Source: Treponema sp.
GTDB taxonomy: Bacteria; Spirochaetota; Spirochaetia; Treponematales; Treponemataceae
Direction of reading: 5' to 3'
Assembly: GCA_002749205.1 (NCBI GenBank)
Contig: PDOP01000034.1
Coordinates: 21,919 to 85,918, forward strand
DNA length: 64,000 nucleotides
Part shown: one piece after another, positions 15,442-24,348 of the stretch
Numbering within the stretch: the stretch's first letter is position 1
How the letters are laid out: every line of letters starts with the position of its first letter
Position numbers and translations under genes: made by a program
Notes under the pieces: generated by a model
The model's database searches: none
What the model was told of the DNA's origin: nothing
The model's input: only the letters and a program-made list of their open reading frames with translations

Positions 15442-16698
15442 TTATTTTTTGAACATTTTCAAAGTTCTGTTTCCGATAAAGCCGCCTGCAACCAAGAATA
15501 TGAAAAATAGCCAGCCGGAGAGGGAAAAGTTTGCAATTGGAGTGAAAAGTGCGCCGACATTACAACCGTTTGAAAATCTTGTTCCAAAGCCCATTGCAAA
15601 ACCGCCGATTGCGAATATAAGAACATCGCGGAGTTTAATTTTTAGCTCGGAAGTAAAGGTTTTCGTAAAGGTTCCTGAAAGCAATAAGCAGATTGCTGTC
15701 CCGACTATTATGCCAATGTTCTGCGTGTAAATAGGATGTTTGAAAAACGGCATTGTAAAAGGGCCTGCGGGTTTTCCCGTAAATCCGGTTAGAGTGTCAA
15801 TGCTGACTCCGAAAGCACGCAAAATTCTACCAATCCAAAATCCGTAAGGTGTCGAAGCACCCCACCCCATTTTGGTTACGCCCATTAACAATGCAAACAG
15901 TACGGAAAGCACTATCGCACCGGTTGTAAGAGACCAAGGTTTTACGAAGAGCCTTGAGTATGTGTCTGCGCCTAACGGTGTGTAATTTGTAACATCAACT
16001 TCTTTTTGAGTCGCTTGATTTGCTTCCGCTTCCACTTCAGTGAATGTGTTTGCTTTTCTTCGTTTTTTTTCATACATGTATGCAAGCATTATGACTATAC
16101 CGGCAAACAAGGCTGTTACCAGTATAGCGCAAATATAAGCCATAGTCGAGCTTCCGAATTTGGAAAACCAATCAGGAATGAATACACCGTTCCAATCGCC
16201 TGTTTTAAATAAAGATTTTTTTATCCAAGACTGCGATGACTGAATCGGAAAGCCGACAAAAATACCGATACCGAAAAAGATGAGTGTAATCAATCCGCGT
16301 GGTAATCCTGTTACAACATCGGTTAAAGTTCCTGTTGCACAACATGAAGAGTAACTCATACCAAAGCCGAACAAAAGTCCGCCCACAGCAACACCGATGT
16401 TAATAGGTCTTATCCATAGCTTGTAGGACTTAACATCACCGAACATCAAGAATGCTGTTGTAAGAATGGCTGATACCAAGAACATCAACATCAATGCACG
16501 CATAAGTTTTGTAGATCCGTTTCTGTAAGCGCGATTAACACTGCCTGCAAAACCAAAAAACGATCTTGTAAGTGCATAGCCTAAGGCAATACCAATTACC
16601 CATCGAAAAAATAACATGTCTGAATTTAATAAAACAGACCCAAGAACAATACATAAAATGAGTACAATGAAACCAATAATGTTTTCAATTTTATTCAT
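15442..16698 (-). CDS. YeeE/YedE-family sulfur-compound transporter
   Basis: A 418-residue membrane protein made of two similar halves, each with the glycine/cysteine-rich signature: FGFGMSYSSCCATGTLTDVVTG in the first half and MGFGTRFSNGCNVGALFTPIANFS in the second. YeeE/YedE proteins import thiosulfate or related sulfur species, with the conserved cysteines handling the substrate. ATG at 16698 has a perfect AGGAGG seven bases upstream; a longer reading to 16752 runs into the preceding gene. It is the third gene of an operon with a rhodanese-fused CoA-disulfide reductase. Some relatives are linked to selenium; selD lies 9 kb away but not in this operon. Confidence 0.88.
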   Translation of the reverse strand: MNKIENIIGFIVLILCIVLGSVLLNSDMLFFRWVIGIALGYALTRSFFGFAGSVNRAYRNGSTKLMRALMLMFLVSAILTTAFLMFGDVKSYKLWIRPINIGVAVGGLLFGFGMSYSSCCATGTLTDVVTGLPRGLITLIFFGIGIFVGFPIQSSQSWIKKSLFKTGDWNGVFIPDWFSKFGSSTMAYICAILVTALFAGIVIMLAYMYEKKRRKANTFTEVEAEANQATQKEVDVTNYTPLGADTYSRLFVKPWSLTTGAIVLSVLFALLMGVTKMGWGASTPYGFWIGRILRAFGVSIDTLTGFTGKPAGPFTMPFFKHPIYTQNIGIIVGTAICLLLSGTFTKTFTSELKIKLRDVLIFAIGGFAMGFGTRFSNGCNVGALFTPIANFSLSGWLFFIFLVAGGFIGNRTLKMFKK

Positions 16699-16708
16699 AC
16701 CCAACCTC

Positions 16709-18061
16709 CTATAAAATGTTTTTTTTCCTAGTTGTAAAAACATAAAAAACAAACCCCAACAATGACCATGCTATTAAAAACAGCATTGATGAAATACTTA
16801 ATTGTGCCGGTGACCCCGGTATCAAAAGTAATCCGATAAAAGTTAATCCTATAATAAGACTTACAAAGCAAAGGAACTTATCAGTTTTTTTATCGGCTTT
16901 TTTTATTCCTATAAATCCGACATAAGAATAAGCAATCGCTGCAAGTACCGATGCCATGTCTACAATTAAAATTATTACATTTCGCCCGATCCAAGGTCCG
17001 ATTAAACTTACTGCACAAATAAAGAAAAGCGCATTTATATAAACGCCTTTTTTATTGCAGGCAGAAAACATTTGAGGACAAAGATTTTTATGTGAAACAG
17101 CTCCAAGTAATTTTGTACTGCTCAACATAAAACCGTTTATTCCGCCGGTAACAGCCGCAAGAAGGGCAACCAATAAAAAGATAAATCCGAGCTTTCCTGT
17201 TTTTGCTATTACAGACGAGCCTACCGCCCATTCAACACTTTTCAAGTCCGAAGGCGAATAACTCAATGCCGCAATAATGTTCAAAAGGTTGTATATCATT
17301 ATGCCGGCAACTATTGAAAGAACCGTAATCAAGTGAGCCTTTGACGGTTTGAATTCCAAATTCTCCGACACTTGAGGAACAACATCAAATCCTACAAATA
17401 AAAACGGAATAATAGCTATAACGGGTGCTATTTTTGAAAAAGAAAACTCCGATATGTTCAGATAATTTTTCTTAAAATAAGCTAAATCACTTTTTGCGAG
17501 TATTACAAAAAACAATGCAGTAACTATAATAACAAGAGACATAATCATTATGTTTTGCACCATTGAGCTTAAAGAAATACCTCGTGCATTTATCCATGTA
17601 AAAATAATTATTGGTATGGAAGCAATGACAACATCGGTAAAAAACACTTGGTATCCTCCAATACTGTACAGATAACCCCAAAGCAAAGCGTTACCGAAAA
17701 TTTTTCGACTTATTACAACATAAGCTGTAGCATTCAGCGGAATCATACTTAAATAGCAAAGAATTAACGACCACCCTACTATAAACCCCTGAACTCTGCC
17801 CAAATTATCAAGTGTGTATGAAAACTCCCCGCCTTCGCCCACATTTTTGCCAAGCATTACCTTATACGCCCTTTGTATCACGATAACAAAAACACCGCCA
17901 ATACCCAAACCTATAGCCGTATTTAAAACACCGGAATTCGGCAAAAAAGACTTTCCGGGCAGAACAAACGAGCCCCACCCGATTATTGAGCCTATAACAA
18001 GATTGAGTATATCAAACTTGGATAAAACTTTTTGTCTCTTTTCATTTTCTGCAATTTTCAT
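16709..18061 (-). CDS. APC-family amino acid permease
   Basis: A 450-residue permease with 12 likely membrane helices. The helix-1 motif IGSIIGWGSFVLPG and GEGGEFSYTLDNLGRVQGFIVGW are typical of the APC superfamily. It sits between the rhodanese-fused CoA-disulfide reductase (6 bases upstream) and the YeeE/YedE gene (10 bases downstream). That context suggests a sulfur amino acid or related compound as substrate, though APC substrates cannot be read from sequence. Confidence 0.85.
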   Translation of the reverse strand: MKIAENEKRQKVLSKFDILNLVIGSIIGWGSFVLPGKSFLPNSGVLNTAIGLGIGGVFVIVIQRAYKVMLGKNVGEGGEFSYTLDNLGRVQGFIVGWSLILCYLSMIPLNATAYVVISRKIFGNALLWGYLYSIGGYQVFFTDVVIASIPIIIFTWINARGISLSSMVQNIMIMSLVIIVTALFFVILAKSDLAYFKKNYLNISEFSFSKIAPVIAIIPFLFVGFDVVPQVSENLEFKPSKAHLITVLSIVAGIMIYNLLNIIAALSYSPSDLKSVEWAVGSSVIAKTGKLGFIFLLVALLAAVTGGINGFMLSSTKLLGAVSHKNLCPQMFSACNKKGVYINALFFICAVSLIGPWIGRNVIILIVDMASVLAAIAYSYVGFIGIKKADKKTDKFLCFVSLIIGLTFIGLLLIPGSPAQLSISSMLFLIAWSLLGFVFYVFTTRKKNIL

Positions 18062-18067
18062 AAGAGC

Positions 18068-19765
18068 TTACTTAAAATTATAATCAGTAACAATCGGCTT
18101 CCTTCCCAGTGTTACATCATTAAAATACTCATATACACTTATACCCAAAAACGAGCCCATTATGTTTATCACATTTTTATAACCGCTTCCCTGCAAAGCA
18201 CAAACGGCATTGTAACTTCGTTGAGCAGACCTGCAATGTAAATAAACAGGTTTGTCTTTTGGAATTTCCTGCATTCTTTCCCGCAACTGACTTAAAGGTA
18301 TATTCACCGAATTGATGAGATGACCTTCTGCAAACTCGTCCGGCTCTCTTACATCAACAATCATGGCGTTACTTTCAACAAGAGACCGAACTTCCGTAAC
18401 AGGAACCTGCTTAAACTTTCCGTTAAGTATATTAAGTCCGACAAGGGCTGCATGATTTACAACATCTTTTGCAGTTCCGAACATCGGCGAATAACAAAGC
18501 TCAAGCTCCTTTAAATCTTCCAAAGTTCCGTTTAACATAATACAGGTCGCAATTACATCAATGCGTTTATCCACATTGCCTTTGCCGACAGCTTGAGCAC
18601 CTAAAATTTTTCCTGAAGGCACTTCAAAAATCAGCTTAAAAAACAAAGGATTTGCTTCCGGCATCAAACCGACTTTATCGCCGGGGATAACATACACAAA
18701 ATTATAATTCAAACCGTGCTTTTGACATTCCTTTTCGTTTAAGCCCGTACATGCCGCATTATAATCAAAACACTGCACAACCGATGAGCCGATAACACCT
18801 GTATTCCTGTGATGAATTCCGTAAATAGAATCTGCGGCGGCTCTTGCCTGTCTTTGTGCGGGGCCTGCCAAAGTAAGTCTTGTTTTTTTATTTGTTATAA
18901 AATGCGAAACTTCTATTGCATCGCCAACAGCGTATATATTATCAACACTTGTTCTGTAATCATGGTCTACAAGAATAGCACCTGTTTCGCCCAATTCAAT
19001 ACCGGCATCTTTTGCCAATGCAACTTCAGGACGGACACCCAAAGAAAGCACAACAACACCGGCAGGTACCTTTTTACCACTCTGCAATATTACGCAATCA
19101 TCTTCAATTGAGTTAATACCGTCATCAAGAATTAAATTAACACCCTTATCGTGAATTTCCTTGTGCAACACCTGTGCCATATCGTAATCCAGCGGCGCTA
19201 GAACCTGATTTAGCTTTTCGATTAACGCAACATTCTTTTTTGCAAGCAATAAGTTTTCTGCAACTTCCAAACCAATAAAGCCCGCACCGACAACCGCAAT
19301 ATCCTGCACATTATTTTTTTGAATATAACTGTCAAGTTTTTGTATATCGCCAACATTCCTTACAGTAAAAACACTTGGTTTATCCACTCCGGGAATTGCT
19401 CTCGGAGCGAGCGGAGAAGCTCCGGGCGAAAGAATCAATGTATCGTATTTTTCCTCAAACTCCTTGCCGGACTGAAGATTTTTAACCGCAACAGTCTTTT
19501 TATCGGGATTTATCTTTAGAACTTCATGTAATGTCTTAACCGTAATATTATATTGACTTTTAAAAATATCGGGATTCATCAAAACAAGCTCTTCGCTCTC
19601 GGGTACAATCCTGCTTAAAAAAAACGGAAGCGAGCAGTTTGAAAAAGATACATTTTCACCGCGCTCAAATATTACAATTTCCGCACTCTCATCTAACCTT
19701 CGCAATCTAGCCGCAACTGAAGCTCCGCCTGCAACTCCGCCAACAACAACAAATTTTTTACCCAT
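18068..19765 (-). CDS. cdr: CoA-disulfide reductase with C-terminal rhodanese domain
   Basis: A 565-residue flavoprotein. The FAD-binding GGVAGGASVAARLRR is at 9-23, and the single redox cysteine is Cys44 in FSNCSLPFFL, as in CoA-disulfide reductases. The NAD(P)H-binding site is near VVGAGFIGLEVAENL. The rhodanese domain begins at about 455, with active-site Cys511 in YLHCRSAQRS. Such fusions reduce CoA disulfide or persulfide and polysulfides. It leads an operon with an APC permease and a YeeE/YedE transporter, so it probably processes imported sulfur. AGGAGG lies just before the ATG. Confidence 0.9.
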   Translation of the reverse strand: MGKKFVVVGGVAGGASVAARLRRLDESAEIVIFERGENVSFSNCSLPFFLSRIVPESEELVLMNPDIFKSQYNITVKTLHEVLKINPDKKTVAVKNLQSGKEFEEKYDTLILSPGASPLAPRAIPGVDKPSVFTVRNVGDIQKLDSYIQKNNVQDIAVVGAGFIGLEVAENLLLAKKNVALIEKLNQVLAPLDYDMAQVLHKEIHDKGVNLILDDGINSIEDDCVILQSGKKVPAGVVVLSLGVRPEVALAKDAGIELGETGAILVDHDYRTSVDNIYAVGDAIEVSHFITNKKTRLTLAGPAQRQARAAADSIYGIHHRNTGVIGSSVVQCFDYNAACTGLNEKECQKHGLNYNFVYVIPGDKVGLMPEANPLFFKLIFEVPSGKILGAQAVGKGNVDKRIDVIATCIMLNGTLEDLKELELCYSPMFGTAKDVVNHAALVGLNILNGKFKQVPVTEVRSLVESNAMIVDVREPDEFAEGHLINSVNIPLSQLRERMQEIPKDKPVYLHCRSAQRSYNAVCALQGSGYKNVINIMGSFLGISVYEYFNDVTLGRKPIVTDYNFK

Positions 19766-19794
19766 CTGTACCTCCTAATTAACTATCATTCTTA

Positions 19795-19823
19795 ATTATA
19801 CCCCATTTTTTCAAGTAAGTCAA
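19795..19823 (-). promoter_or_regulatory. Promoter of the cdr operon
   Basis: On the minus strand TTGACT (19818-19823) and TATAAT (19795-19800) are separated by exactly 17 bases, about 30 bases upstream of the cdr ATG. It is the best -10 box in this part of the window. Confidence 0.7.
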
Positions 19824-19886
19824 GAAAATAAATAAAAAAATAGTTAATAAAAATACTTCAATTCAAATAATTCAAGTATTTTTATT

Positions 19887-20253
19887 GCAACCCGCTCGCT
19901 TGCATAACCTTTTGCCCTTTACTGACAATTAAAATCGCCGTTTCTCCCTCCACTCGAAAGGCTTTTTTTCTTATATTAAACGGGCAAAAGGGTAGACTAA
20001 GCTCGCAAAAAGCAGATTAACGCTTTAGCATTACACGCCGGTTTTCTGTAATACTTCCCGTATATAACAGCCGATTTTTTTCTTCTATGTAATTCTAAAA
20101 AAATAACACCGCAAGTTTTGTACAAAGTTGTAATATACTTGCAATTTAACACCGCAAGTTTTGCCAAAGGCAAAACTTGACAGAGAAAAAACAACGAATG
20201 TTGTTTTTTCTCATAAGTTCTCCGACCCGAAGCGACAGCGAAGGGATGCGCCC
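19887..20253. repeat. Structured intergenic repeat, copy C (long form)
   Basis: It fills the gap between the divergent cdr and rseP promoters. Features in order are the stem CTTTTGCCC (19909-19917) / GGGCAAAAG (19982-19990), the shared block with TTCCCGTATATAACAGCCG, a hairpin GCAAGTTTTGCC / GGCAAAACTTG, the GAGAAAAAACAAC hairpin, and the tail GCGACAGCGAAGGGATGCGCCC ending at 20253. By eye it differs from copy B at about 20 positions, including one 3-base deletion, over 365 bases. Unlike the gene-rich flanks it shows no coding signal. Confidence 0.82.
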
Positions 20254-20281
20254 AAATTCCAATCGTTAATTTATTAATTTG

Positions 20282-20310
20282 TAGACAAAACTCAAAAAAA
20301 GTGATAAACT
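20282..20310 (+). promoter_or_regulatory. Promoter of rseP
   Basis: TAGACA (20282-20287) and TAAACT (20305-20310) are separated by 17 bases. The predicted transcription start is about 20 bases before the rseP ATG, with GGAG in between. Confidence 0.5.
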
Positions 20311-20333
20311 TGCGAAATTATTTTGGAGAAACA

Positions 20334-21689
20334 ATGATAAATATTTTAATAGGAATCTTGGTTTTAAGCTTTGTTGTTTTTATTCATGAGCTTGGACATT
20401 ATATAGCGGCAAGAGCTTGCGGTGTTGAAGTAATCGCGTTTTCCATCGGCATCGGGCCGGTATTATTAAAGAAAAAAATAGGTATGACAGAATACCGAAT
20501 TTCGTTACTTCCCTTGGGCGGATACTGTAGTATGAAAGGCGAAAAAGCGTTTGTACAGGCAGTTGAAGAGAACCTGTCTGAAATACCGAAAGAAGAAGGT
20601 GCCTTTTACAGTGTCAGTAAATTAAGGCGAATTATTATTGCGTTTGCAGGGCCTTTTGCGAATTATATTTTGGCAATAGTATGCTTTGCAATTGTAAGTG
20701 CAATTGGTTTAACATATTACACTGTGTCGAACAAAATTGCGCCCGTATATTATTATTCTGCAAACGATAATTCCCCGTCAAAAAAAGCCGACCTCCGTAT
20801 GGGCGACAGGATAATACAAATCAACGATGAGAAGACAGAATACTTTGACGATATTTTAAAAATTATTTCGGTCAATCCAAATAAGGAGCTGACTTTCCTT
20901 GTTGAGCGAAACGGTAAAATCATTACAAAAAAAATCACACCTGAGCTTAACAAAAAAACAGGTGCAGGCTTTGTCGGCTTTTACGCCTATGTTCCACTGA
21001 AGGTAGGTAAGGTGCAAGAAAATTCCAAAGCAAGAAAAGCCGGATTTAAAGAAGGCGATATAATTACTGCAATAAACGATACCGAAATATATAATGACAG
21101 AGATTTACAGTTCTACTTGGATAATAATTCTGATGTAACTAAAATAGTATTTACTGTTTTAAGGAATGAGGGAGAATTAAAAATACCCATTAAGATTTCC
21201 GAAAATACAGAGGGCATCGGAGATCTCGGGCTTTTCCTAGAAAGCATTAAGGTAACAGTTGAAGGAACCAATTTTTTAAAAAGTATTCAAAACGGGTTTA
21301 CGGAAACAAATAAGACATTTGTAATTGTTTTGCGTGGATTAGGGTTACTATTCAAAGGTTTGGACTTTAAATCTGCTGTATCAGGGCCTATTAGTATTAG
21401 CAGTATGCTTGGTGAAACAGCGAGGGTCGGATTTAAAGAAAGTTTTCTAAAGGGCTTATCAAATGTTGCAAATTTTGTCAGTATCATTTGTATTTCCCTT
21501 TTTATTATGAACTTATTGCCAATTCCTGTTTTGGACGGAGGTATTATTTTTGTTACGCTAATCGAAATTATTGCAAGAAAACAAATTCCGCCAAAAATTC
21601 TACATTATGTTCAATTGGCCGGTTTTTTTATACTGTTAGTTATTTTTGTTTTTGTGCTTTGGGCAGATATAGGACATTTAATCAATTAA
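20334..21689 (+). CDS. rseP: RIP metalloprotease, site-2 protease family M50
   Basis: A 451-residue intramembrane zinc protease. HELGH at 18-22 supplies the zinc ligands and catalytic glutamate, and NLLPIPVLDGG near 393-403 holds the third ligand (Asp401). Two PDZ-like regions lie between the membrane helices (near PSKKADLRMGDRI and KARKAGFKEGDI). It would cut membrane-anchored regulators or signal-peptide remnants. I start at the ATG after TTTTGGAGAAACA; an in-frame ATG 33 bases upstream lacks an RBS. It heads a plus-strand group with the CpXC and propeller genes. Confidence 0.92.
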   Translation: MINILIGILVLSFVVFIHELGHYIAARACGVEVIAFSIGIGPVLLKKKIGMTEYRISLLPLGGYCSMKGEKAFVQAVEENLSEIPKEEGAFYSVSKLRRIIIAFAGPFANYILAIVCFAIVSAIGLTYYTVSNKIAPVYYYSANDNSPSKKADLRMGDRIIQINDEKTEYFDDILKIISVNPNKELTFLVERNGKIITKKITPELNKKTGAGFVGFYAYVPLKVGKVQENSKARKAGFKEGDIITAINDTEIYNDRDLQFYLDNNSDVTKIVFTVLRNEGELKIPIKISENTEGIGDLGLFLESIKVTVEGTNFLKSIQNGFTETNKTFVIVLRGLGLLFKGLDFKSAVSGPISISSMLGETARVGFKESFLKGLSNVANFVSIICISLFIMNLLPIPVLDGGIIFVTLIEIIARKQIPPKILHYVQLAGFFILLVIFVFVLWADIGHLIN

Positions 21690-21707
21690 ATCAGGAGACG
21701 GTAATTT

Positions 21708-22346
21708 ATGAAAATTCGATGTTTATGTGAACACAAATTTGAAGTACAACCTATAGTTAAACTCGACCTCGATAAAACACCGGAATATTTAGACAAAATA
21801 AAAAACGGTACTTTCAATTCTTTTAAATGTCCAAAATGCGGTTACGAGCTTAGAGCAGAAAGCAAAACCGAAATTATATGGAAATCAAAATCCGCAACTT
21901 TGGTTTTTATTCCCGAAAATAAAAGAATATACGGTTTATCAATTTCCGCAGGCGAAGACGAAAAAAACGAAACTGAAAATAAAAAATTCAAGTTCGACAA
22001 AAACACCCCGCTTGTAATCGGATATTCAGAGCTTGCTGACAGAATAAATGTACTTGATGCAAACCTTGACCCGAAAGGAATTGAAGTCGTTAAATTTATT
22101 GCACTTCAAAATGCGGGGCCGGTCGATAAAAAAAACTTAAGCATTTTTTTCAAACAATTAAAAAACGATAAACTTGAATTTTTTGTAAGCGGCTTAAAAA
22201 AAGACGAGGTGGCTGTTATCAAAATACCCAAAAAGATTTACGATGAAATTTTGAATGACAATAAAAATAACGAATTGTTTTCGGCAGTATCTATTGGAAA
22301 TTATATATCGTATAAAAATATTTACATGGAGGGTTCAAGTGGTTAA
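21708..22346 (+). CDS. CpXC-domain protein of unknown function
   Basis: A 212-residue, soluble-looking protein without a signal peptide. The N-terminal CLC (5-7) and CPKC (41-44) form the CpXC pattern, which probably binds zinc. The rest is charged, alternating beta/alpha, with no motif I recognise. The ATG follows AGGAGACGGTAATTT, 19 bases after rseP. Its last bases overlap the GTG start of the next gene, so the three genes look co-transcribed. Function unknown. Confidence 0.75.
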   Translation: MKIRCLCEHKFEVQPIVKLDLDKTPEYLDKIKNGTFNSFKCPKCGYELRAESKTEIIWKSKSATLVFIPENKRIYGLSISAGEDEKNETENKKFKFDKNTPLVIGYSELADRINVLDANLDPKGIEVVKFIALQNAGPVDKKNLSIFFKQLKNDKLEFFVSGLKKDEVAVIKIPKKIYDEILNDNKNNELFSAVSIGNYISYKNIYMEGSSG

Positions 22347-24336
22347 AAGGTATTTTACAGGATTATGTTTTTTCTTGTTTTGTTTTTCTGTTTCATTTGC
22401 AGAAGGTGAAAATCCAAATCCTACGCCGAATGAAACCGAACCATCTGCTACAAATGATCAAATGTCTTCATCTGAAAGTACGGATAAATCCGACAACGAA
22501 GAAAATCCTGAATCTGAGCCCCAAAACAGGGATATTACTTACGAGCATTATCATCTGTTTCAAAACGGTGTTACTGAAATTGTTGTTACTAATAGCTCAT
22601 CTGAATTCTATGTAGCCGGAAACGATGGCTTTGTTACACGGTACAAATACCCACAATTACAACCTGATACCTGGCAACTTTCTGATATTTCAATTAAAAA
22701 AATGGCTCTACACCCCAACCAAAAGCACCTTGCTATTTACGAAAGTAATGGTTTAAGCGATCATAGAATTTCTGTTTGGGATTGGAACAAAAAAGAATGC
22801 CTTTTTACAAAAAAACTTGACAACTCAGTGTTATCGCTTGTTTGGTCTGCAAAAGGGACATATCTTTTTGTCGGAAACACTTCTATGGACGGAATATATG
22901 TATTCAACTTAAATGGAAAAAAATTGGATATTTTTGATGTTCCGCCCGGTATAGTTCTTTTATCTGCTACAGGCCCGTCAGAAAAAAGTGTTATAACCTA
23001 TGGCGAAACAGGTAGATTAGTTTACACAAATTTGAAAAATAAACAAATGCCTATACAATATCCTACGGAAGCCTACTTAAAGTCACCTGAATTGATTAGA
23101 AACTTTACTCAAATAATCGGATATAAAGGAAAGCAAGTATTTGTTATTGACGCCCTTTCAGGCGAAACACTGAAAACATACCACGCTGTAAATCCAATTT
23201 TTGCATGCAAACTTAAAGACAAGGTTCCACTTTGGATTGATTCAGGCAGTAGTGCCAATAACTGGTGCATAAGACAAGGAAATGCAAAAACACCCGACTT
23301 TAAATTACCGTATAGAGCTAAACCTGTAGCGGCAAGACATGTAGGTAATCACATTGCTGTAGGCACGAATACAGGTCGTGTGTTTCTTTTAAATCAAACG
23401 GCAGACTCAAAAATAACATTTTCTGAAATTCCTACGCCGAACTTAAATCAAATATTAGACATTGACACTGACGGTCAACATATCTTTTTTCTGACTAAAA
23501 ACAAAATAAAATATATAAACAATTATAATGACGCTCCTAAATTGCTAACCGATGTAAAAAATGTAAACAAACTAAAGATTTACAAAGACGGTTTACTTTT
23601 ATGGTCAAATAAAAAAACAACACCGGTATATTATTTTTCATTTAAAACCAATAAGAAAAAAATTATTTATCACCCAAAAGAAACGATTACATCACTTTCA
23701 ATATACGAAGATAAAATTACAATGACTGAATATTTTTCAGGTGTTACAAGCATCAACTTAAATACAGGGAGCTGCGATTTTTGTTATTCAGCAACAGGAA
23801 TTCAAGATGCAGTACAAATAGATAAAACCTATATGCTGGTAACAAAAAGCTCTATCGATAAAAATAAAACACCCGTTTTTTTAATAAACACAAAAACAGG
23901 TGAAACACTCCCTTTCCCGGTTGAGGGAGAATTTGCATTTTCACTTACACGAGATGACCTTAAATATAATGAATTAAGCTGTTTTGTAATAAATACTATT
24001 AACTCTGAAAATATAACAGAGCTTTTTACTATTACTGTAAATACAAAAAAACCGGCGGAAAGCAAGTTCAAAAAAATTCTGGCTTACAAAACAGAAGACC
24101 TAAATGCGTTTGTTGCCTCATCAAAAAAACAAATATTGACAAACCTTGGGGGTTACTCATTAATTTATCATAACAAAAATACGCAACAAACTATAAGTCT
24201 CATGCGTACATACACTCTGACAAACAAGGCAATTTTTACGAACAACTACATATTAAGTTTGAATGATGACGGTTCAGTATTATGGTACGACCGCGAAAAC
24301 TTAAATGCTGTCGCAATTTCAACACTTGAATATTAA
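22339..24336 (+). CDS. Secreted beta-propeller-like (WD40/YVTN-like) protein
   Basis: A 665-residue protein with a signal peptide (VKRYFTGLCFFLFCFSVSFA) probably cut after SFA; no lipobox cysteine is at the site. A low-complexity Pro/Glu/Ser/Asn linker follows (about 22-60). After it come repeated short beta-strand segments, such as SEFYVAGNDGFVTRYKY, LAIYESNGLSDHRISVWDW and YLFVGNTSMDGIYVFNLNG, which resemble WD40/YVTN propeller blades. The start is GTG with GGAGGG upstream, overlapping the CpXC stop. It is likely a periplasmic or surface protein, with ligand unknown. The 693-residue reading from further upstream would overlap the CpXC gene. Confidence 0.7.
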   Translation: MVKRYFTGLCFFLFCFSVSFAEGENPNPTPNETEPSATNDQMSSSESTDKSDNEENPESEPQNRDITYEHYHLFQNGVTEIVVTNSSSEFYVAGNDGFVTRYKYPQLQPDTWQLSDISIKKMALHPNQKHLAIYESNGLSDHRISVWDWNKKECLFTKKLDNSVLSLVWSAKGTYLFVGNTSMDGIYVFNLNGKKLDIFDVPPGIVLLSATGPSEKSVITYGETGRLVYTNLKNKQMPIQYPTEAYLKSPELIRNFTQIIGYKGKQVFVIDALSGETLKTYHAVNPIFACKLKDKVPLWIDSGSSANNWCIRQGNAKTPDFKLPYRAKPVAARHVGNHIAVGTNTGRVFLLNQTADSKITFSEIPTPNLNQILDIDTDGQHIFFLTKNKIKYINNYNDAPKLLTDVKNVNKLKIYKDGLLLWSNKKTTPVYYFSFKTNKKKIIYHPKETITSLSIYEDKITMTEYFSGVTSINLNTGSCDFCYSATGIQDAVQIDKTYMLVTKSSIDKNKTPVFLINTKTGETLPFPVEGEFAFSLTRDDLKYNELSCFVINTINSENITELFTITVNTKKPAESKFKKILAYKTEDLNAFVASSKKQILTNLGGYSLIYHNKNTQQTISLMRTYTLTNKAIFTNNYILSLNDDGSVLWYDRENLNAVAISTLEY

Positions 24337-24348
24337 ACTTGAATTTAG

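Noticed and set aside
19997..20194. A 65-codon minus-strand ORF in repeat C
   Set aside because: It lies wholly inside the structured repeat; copy B has base changes and a 3-base insertion and no RBS is present.
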